A stretch of 9,658 nt of DNA from an uncultured Bacteroidota bacterium (lineage in GTDB: Bacteria > Bacteroidota > Bacteroidia > Chitinophagales > Chitinophagaceae): NCBI GenBank assembly GCA_903825095.1, contig CAIJZF010000276.1, forward strand, positions 1 to 9,658, written 5' to 3'. A model generated the notes under the pieces. That model was not told the DNA's origin. It searched no databases and saw only the letters and a list, made by a program, of their open reading frames with translations. How positions within the stretch are numbered: the stretch's first letter is position 1; each line of letters starts with the position of its first letter. The position numbers were made by a program, and so were the translations under genes. This document shows positions 8,870 to 9,658 of the stretch, one piece after another.

Positions 8870-9658
8870 TTATTCAACTACAGGTGTTTCAGGTTCATCT
8901 GTTGCATCAGTGGCTTCAGTATTTTCAGCACCCTCAGCACTTGCTGTTGGCTCTGTACCCTCTTCCATATCTGCAGCCGATTCGTCTTGTTCTTCAATCT
9001 TAGAAGTAGCGGCAATTTCATCGCCCTCATCTAATCTAATTAAAGTAACCCCTTGAGTGGCACGACCTGCTTCACGAATGTCTGTAATTCTAGTTCGAAT
9101 AGTTACACCCGACTTACATGTAATAATTAAATCTTCTTTTTCTTTTACATCCATGATACCTACTAGACTACCTGTTTTCTCAGTCACGTTAATAGTTTTA
9201 ACGCCCTTACCACCACGGTTGGTAATTCTATATTCTTCAATGGCTGTTCTCTTTCCAAAACCTTGTTGGCTTACTACAAGTATGGTACGCTCTTTATCGT
9301 CTTTATGCACACAAACTAAACCTACCACTTCGTCATTTTCATTGTCCACTTCAATACCCGCAACCCCTATTGCACCACGACCTGTTGGACGCACTTTTTC
9401 TTCTGGGAAACGAATGGCTCTACCCGATTTCACCGCCATCATCACTTCATTATTACCATCGGTTAAACGTGCTGCTAATAATTCATCTCCTTCATTAATA
9501 GTAATGGCATTTACACCACTTACTCTTGGGCGACTGAAATCTTCTAAACATGTTTTCTTAATTATACCACGCTTAGTACAAAGAATGATAAAATGATTTT
9601 GTACATATTCTTTATCATCCAACTTACGCACTTCAATGATAGCTTTTACTTTATCATC
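8870..9658 (-). CDS. gyrA: DNA gyrase subunit A, C-terminal part (5' end outside the window)
   Basis: The visible 262 codons run open to the right edge, so the gene continues beyond 9658; the GTG at 9629-9631 is internal. The piece is the C-terminal beta-pinwheel of GyrA, which wraps DNA and gives gyrase its negative supercoiling activity. About four blades of roughly 50 residues are present, each ending in a signature like RGAIGVAGIEV, RGGKGVKTINV or RATQGVTLIRL, and GFGKRTAIEEY matches E. coli GyrA GYGKRTAVAEY. The first visible residues (DDKVKAIIEVRKL) fall within an earlier blade. The protein ends in a tail of about 42 residues with 16 acidic residues and no basic ones, as in many GyrA proteins. 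The blade signatures argue for GyrA rather than ParC. The breakage-reunion domain with the catalytic tyrosine and the GyrA box are not in the window. Confidence 0.95.
   Translation of the reverse strand, partial: DDKVKAIIEVRKLDDKEYVQNHFIILCTKRGIIKKTCLEDFSRPRVSGVNAITINEGDELLAARLTDGNNEVMMAVKSGRAIRFPEEKVRPTGRGAIGVAGIEVDNENDEVVGLVCVHKDDKERTILVVSQQGFGKRTAIEEYRITNRGGKGVKTINVTEKTGSLVGIMDVKEKEDLIITCKSGVTIRTRITDIREAGRATQGVTLIRLDEGDEIAATSKIEEQDESAADMEEGTEPTASAEGAENTEATDATDEPETPVVE

Noticed and set aside
9057..9596. 179-codon plus-strand open frame opposite gyrA
   Set aside because: It lies entirely antisense to a confidently identified GyrA pinwheel region, has no recognisable domain, and is a typical shadow of a conserved gene.
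9629..9631. GTG as the start of the minus-strand gyrA frame
   Set aside because: The frame stays open to the window edge and the upstream residues continue the GyrA pinwheel, so this is an internal valine codon.

Overview
The window looks like chromosomal DNA from a member of the Bacteroidota, most likely Chitinophagaceae or a close relative. The DNA is AT-rich, starts lack clear Shine-Dalgarno sequences, several starts are preceded by TAnnTTTG-like -7 boxes, and the proteins align best (from memory, no search run) with Elizabethkingia and other Bacteroidota homologues. The species cannot be named from this sequence.

Layout, left to right: serA (+; serine biosynthesis) converges on a two-gene minus-strand unit, exported glycosylasparaginase followed by cutC. 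That unit diverges, across a 73-bp gap, from a plus-strand N-acetylhexosamine 1-kinase gene (nahK-like). The kinase gene converges on a second minus-strand pair: an exported GH109 alpha-N-acetylgalactosaminidase followed by an exported AbgB-like M20 amidohydrolase. A 273-bp non-coding gap with a strong terminator hairpin separates these from a second housekeeping block on the minus strand: the 3' end of gyrA, running off the right edge, followed by a secreted TPR-type protein. No rRNA, tRNA, CRISPR array, insertion sequence or phage gene was seen.

The main biological reading is that the middle five genes (about 1.3-7.1 kb) form a small N-acetylhexosamine salvage island between housekeeping genes. 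GH109 would free GalNAc from alpha-linked glycans. Glycosylasparaginase would split the GlcNAc-Asn stub left by N-glycan breakdown. The NahK-like kinase would trap the free HexNAc as the 1-phosphate in the cytoplasm. Both glycan-cleaving enzymes carry Tat-type signals. The M20 hydrolase and CutC share transcription units with these enzymes but have no assigned step. The enzyme families are recognised with high confidence; their joint pathway is inference from neighbourhood.

Smaller observations include an extra linker just before the autoproteolysis site of the glycosylasparaginase, a 38-bp concentric AT palindrome centred on the stop codon of the M20 gene, a hairpin whose complete pairing and GNRA loop exist only in minus-strand RNA, an 11-bp tandem duplication across the stop of the TPR gene, and a serA promoter box so close to the ATG that a near-leaderless transcript is predicted.
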